DNA of 64,000 nucleotides from Mycobacterium senriense (GTDB lineage: Bacteria; Actinomycetota; Actinomycetes; Mycobacteriales; Mycobacteriaceae), in assembly GCF_019668465.1 (NCBI RefSeq), contig NZ_AP024828.1, positions 5,270,001 through 5,334,000 of the forward strand, given 5' to 3'. How positions within the stretch are numbered: position 1 is the stretch's first letter; each line of letters begins with the position of its first letter. The notes below the pieces were generated by a model. It was not told the origin of the DNA, ran no database searches, and was given only the letters and a program-made list of their open reading frames with translations. Shown piece by piece: positions 61,335 through 64,000 of the stretch. Both the position numbers and the translations under genes were made by a program.

Positions 61335-62077
61335 GGGTTACTCCTCATCAGGTTGCCCCGCATGGTGATTCGATCGCCCCGCATCCGGATGTACTCCAGG
61401 TCGACGGGCGTGCCGTCGGCGAGGCTGGTGAGCCGCTCCAGCATCAGCAGCGCCGCGCCGTCGGGCACCTGCAGCGTGGCCGCCGAGTGCGCGTCGGCGG
61501 GAATGGCCTCCAGCGCCAGCGCCGCCGACCCCAGTCGCTGCCCGCTCACCTCCTCGATGAGCGCGAACAGGTCGTTGGTCTCCAGCGGATGGGTCAGCAC
61601 CTCGCGGCCGATGTCCGGCGCAAGGTAGGTGAGATCGAGGCTGAGCGGCAGGTCCCCCAGGTACCGCAACCGCTCGATGAACACCGCCTGCTCGCCCGGT
61701 TGCAGCCGCAGCCGGCGTGCCACCGACGGCGGCGCGGTGACCGGCATCGCGGCGCGCACCTCGTTGCGGACCTCACCGAGATCCTTGAACGTCTCCTTCA
61801 GACCCAGCAGCACGTCGAGCCCGTGGTCGTACTTGCGCTGCGCGACGTGCGTGCCGACCTTGGGCCCGCGGTCGATCAGCCCCTCGTGCTTGAGGGCGGT
61901 CAGCGCCTCGCGAATGGTGTTGCGCGAGACCGAGAATTCGCCGGCCAGCTCCAGTTCGGCGGGCAGACCCTCCGGGTAGGCGTCGGAGTGAATCTGCTGG
62001 CGCAGCACGTCGGCGACCCGGCGGGCGCGATTGGCCCGGGAGTCTTGGATATCCCGACTGGGTACTGGTTGCGCCAC
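61331..62077 (-). CDS. GntR/HutC-family regulator with UTRA domain
   Basis: About 248 residues. The winged helix is RVADVLRQQIHSDAYPEGLPAELELAGEFSVSRNTIREALTALKHEGLIDRGPKVGTHV. The C-terminal UTRA ligand domain includes RLQPGEQAVFIERLRYLGDLPLSLDLTYL and ALLMLERLTSLADGTPVDLEYIRMRGD. The GTG at 62077 has TAGCGT 7 nt upstream; a GTG at 62086 is the alternative. First gene of the importer/ferredoxin/flavoprotein operon and translationally coupled to it, so it likely autoregulates. The ligand is unknown. Confidence 0.85.
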   Translation of the reverse strand: MAQPVPSRDIQDSRANRARRVADVLRQQIHSDAYPEGLPAELELAGEFSVSRNTIREALTALKHEGLIDRGPKVGTHVAQRKYDHGLDVLLGLKETFKDLGEVRNEVRAAMPVTAPPSVARRLRLQPGEQAVFIERLRYLGDLPLSLDLTYLAPDIGREVLTHPLETNDLFALIEEVSGQRLGSAALALEAIPADAHSAATLQVPDGAALLMLERLTSLADGTPVDLEYIRMRGDRITMRGNLMRSNP

Positions 62078-62313
62078 GGGAGTCACGCTAACGCAGCTCA
62101 GGCCGGTTTTTCGGGTCGCCGATGAGGCACCGCGAGGGCGGCCGCGCGTATTGCGCCGGGCCGTCTCGAGGCCCGACCAGCTAAAACCGCCACCCGCCAC
62201 GGTATTGCGCCACCTGCGCGAACGCGTCGGCTTTGTGATCCCGGTGAGTAGAACCTGTCACGCCGTGGAACCCTGATTCCCGGATGGGCACCCGACGGCG
62301 GAAGGTGGAGTGC

Positions 62314-63141
62314 ATGACGGACGTTTCGAAACACGCGTTGACCAAGGTGCCGGCGGTCACCCTGGGGTTCTGGGTCATCAAGGTCTTGGCGACGACGTTG
62401 GGCGAGACGGGCGGCGACACCGTCACGATGACCCTGAATTGGGGCTACGCCGCGGGGGTCGCGATTTTCGGCGTCGCGCTGGTGGCGCTGGTGGCGGCGC
62501 AGATTCTCGCCCGGCGATTCCATGCGGTCCTCTACTGGGCGACGATCGTGGCCTCGACGACGTTCGGCACAGTGCTGGCCGATTTCGCGGACCGATCGCT
62601 GGGCATCGGCTACACAGGCGGGTCTCTGCTGCTGCTGGCGTGCCTGCTGGTCACTTTGGGACTCTGGCGCTGGTCGCAGGGCACCGTATCGGTCAGCACC
62701 GTCTCCACGCCCAAGGTGGAGGCCTTTTACTGGGCGACCATCACGTTCTCGCAGACGCTGGGCACCGCGCTCGGCGATTGGCTGGCCGACACACGCGATT
62801 TCGGTTACGAACGCGGTGCGCTGGTTTTCGCGGTCGGCCTGGCGGTGGTCGCGGCCCTGTACTTCTGGACGTCCATCTCCCGCGTCACCTTGTTCTGGGT
62901 CGCGTTCATCCTCACCAGGCCGCTGGGGGCGACCGTCGGTGACTTCATCGACAAGCCGGTCGCCGACGGTGGCCTGGCGTGGAGTCGCCCGCTCGCCTCG
63001 GCGGTGCTAGCGGCGCTGATCGCGGTGTTGGTCGTCGTCATACCGCAGCGGCCCGGTCACCACCCCGGCCAGCCCAAAGATGATGCGACGGAACACAATC
63101 CGGAAACCGGCGTCGAGCAACCGGACCGGGATCCACGCTGA
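62314..63141 (+). CDS. COG4705-like membrane protein with four internal repeats
   Basis: A 275-residue polytopic membrane protein. A motif of the form W-x2-I/F-x2-[AST]-x-[TR]-x-G-x3-[GA]-D recurs four times (GFWVIKVLATTLGETGGD, LYWATIVASTTFGTVLAD, FYWATITFSQTLGTALGD, LFWVAFILTRPLGATVGD), each at the start of a two-helix unit. The C-terminal tail is polar and probably cytoplasmic. ATG at 62314 with GGAAGGTGGAG upstream; an earlier ATG at 62284 is possible. Function unknown. Confidence 0.78.
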   Translation: MTDVSKHALTKVPAVTLGFWVIKVLATTLGETGGDTVTMTLNWGYAAGVAIFGVALVALVAAQILARRFHAVLYWATIVASTTFGTVLADFADRSLGIGYTGGSLLLLACLLVTLGLWRWSQGTVSVSTVSTPKVEAFYWATITFSQTLGTALGDWLADTRDFGYERGALVFAVGLAVVAALYFWTSISRVTLFWVAFILTRPLGATVGDFIDKPVADGGLAWSRPLASAVLAALIAVLVVVIPQRPGHHPGQPKDDATEHNPETGVEQPDRDPR

Positions 63142-63233
63142 CCCACCGGCGCGACCCGGCTCTCAACGATTTCACAGCGATTGGACCCTACGGTTTGTGA
63201 GGTCTGTAATGACGGCGGCACAAAGGAGCGGGG

Positions 63234-63560
63234 ATGCCACCCGGCACGCAGCGGCGCCAGGCGACGCCGCTCATGATGCTTCCCCCGATGGGCCTGCGCG
63301 AGCGTCGCATCGAGGAATGCACGACGATGTGGTTCAACCGCGACTTCTTCCAACAACCGTGGCCCGACTGGAAAGTCGACGTCGACGTGGACAGCCTGAC
63401 AACGTTCTTCAGCCACACCAATCCCGGTGAGACCATCGTCGGCCACCCGGTGCGCATCACGCTGGAAAACGCCGGCGTCGTGTGGGTGGCGACCAACCGT
63501 TTCTGCCGCATGGGCGGCCCGTTCGCCGAGGTGCTGATCGAGGCCCGCTGGCCCGACTGA
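63234..63560 (+). CDS. Hypothetical small protein
   Basis: Up to 108 residues. The C-terminal part (MWFNRDFFQQPWPDWKVDVD, NPGETIVGHPVRITLENAGVVWVATNRFCRMGGPF) looks like a compact beta-rich domain. The N-terminal 32 residues are Arg/Met-rich and less convincing, so an ATG at 63327 is the likelier start. It stands 33 bp before the response regulator on the same strand. No family recognised. Confidence 0.5.
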   Translation: MPPGTQRRQATPLMMLPPMGLRERRIEECTTMWFNRDFFQQPWPDWKVDVDVDSLTTFFSHTNPGETIVGHPVRITLENAGVVWVATNRFCRMGGPFAEVLIEARWPD

Positions 63561-63593
63561 CGGTGCGCCCGGCGCTCGACGTAGCGTTGAAAC

Positions 63594-64000
63594 ATGAGAG
63601 TCCTGCTCGTCGAGGATGAACCGCGGCTGTCCGCCACCGTGGCCAGGGGACTCAAGGCTGAGGGATTCGTCGTCGTGACCGTCGGCAACGGTGTCGACGG
63701 CCTGCGGGAGGCCACCGAAAACGGTTTCGACGTAATCATTCTCGACATCATGCTGCCCGAGCTCAGCGGCTATGAGGTGCTGCGCCGAATGCGGTCGCAC
63801 AACGTGTGGACACCGGTGCTCATGCTGACCGCCAAGGACGGTGAGTATGACGAGACGGACGCCTTCGATCTGGGTGCGGACGACTACCTGACCAAGCCGT
63901 TCTCGTTCCGGGTGCTGGTGGCGCGGCTGCGGGCGCTGATTCGTCGCGGCGCGCCGGCGCGGCCGGTGGTGCTGAAAGCCGGGACGCTGACGCTGGATCC
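63594..64000 (+). CDS. OmpR/PhoB-family response regulator, 5' part
   Basis: The gene begins at ATG 63594 and runs off the window after 135 codons. The receiver domain is complete: acidic pocket E7, D8 and E9 in LLVEDEPRLS, phospho-acceptor D51 in IILDIMLPELSG, T79 and K101 in LTAKDG and YLTKPFSFRVLVARLRALIRR. Domain length and linker suggest an OmpR-type winged-helix output. A histidine kinase gene is expected just downstream. Closest H37Rv relatives are of the TcrA type, but the assignment is open. Confidence 0.88.
   Translation, partial: MRVLLVEDEPRLSATVARGLKAEGFVVVTVGNGVDGLREATENGFDVIILDIMLPELSGYEVLRRMRSHNVWTPVLMLTAKDGEYDETDAFDLGADDYLTKPFSFRVLVARLRALIRRGAPARPVVLKAGTLTLD

Overview
The window is high-GC DNA from a slow-growing Mycobacterium. 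The gene order is an inverted version of the M. tuberculosis H37Rv segment running from about Rv1428c back to Rv1377c. Protein details such as the LprG N-terminus, and additions such as an orphan PPE gene and a haemophore-like gene, resemble the M. avium complex. That species-level placement is inference from memory, not a search result. I see no tRNA, rRNA, CRISPR array, insertion sequence or integrase.

Layout. 1-6.1 kb: lipid genes (PlsC-like end, fadD12, lipO), a frameshifted 13E12-type HNH gene, and a wax ester synthase/DGAT gene. 6.2-11.2 kb: the conserved whiA-yvcK-rapZ-uvrC block. 11.2-14.6 kb: an accessory stretch with a JmjC/cupin oxygenase, a PPE protein preceded by two tiny leader ORFs, and a haemophore-like secreted protein. 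14.6-24.9 kb: riboflavin biosynthesis (ribH, ribBA, ribC, ribD) interrupted by a MarR regulon cassette with two F420-type oxidoreductase genes, and by the lprG-p55 lipid export pair. 24.2-31 kb: rpe, rsmB, fmt, an Rv1405c-like methyltransferase, its MarR neighbour, and priA. 31-36 kb: a YhhN-like membrane protein, the esterase pair lipI/lipH, a Baeyer-Villiger-type monooxygenase and a PPOX protein. 36-40 kb: metK, coaBC, rpoZ, gmk and mihF, then about 1 kb without a convincing gene. 40.9-50 kb: an HTH-TOBE protein and the overlapping pyrimidine operon pyrR-pyrB-pyrC-(membrane gene)-carA-carB-pyrF, with a PyrR-binding loop in its leader. 50-55.4 kb: small secreted, HNH, methyltransferase, MerR, beta-lactamase-fold and GNAT genes.

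55.4-62.1 kb is the most interesting accessory system. It is a translationally coupled operon encoding a GntR/UTRA regulator, a 2[4Fe-4S] ferredoxin, a complete SsuABC/TauABC-like importer and a 904-residue flavoprotein. The flavoprotein joins an adenylylsulfate/fumarate-reductase-like module to nine HEAT repeats. The ferredoxin, flavoprotein and importer combination recalls the asf arylsulfonate sulfur-scavenging genes of pseudomonads, so I propose reductive acquisition of sulfur from an organosulfonate. 62.3-64 kb: a COG4705-like membrane protein, a small hypothetical gene, and an OmpR-type response regulator cut by the window end.

Regulation visible in sequence: many start codons lie 6-8 nt downstream of a TANNNT -10 hexamer, the leaderless-transcript pattern common in mycobacteria, and this resolved several starts. 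Near-perfect palindromes mark likely operators for the MarR (GGTTGA-N4-TCAACC, three sites) and MerR (18-nt arms) regulators. Within operons, genes overlap through ATGA or GTGA junctions.
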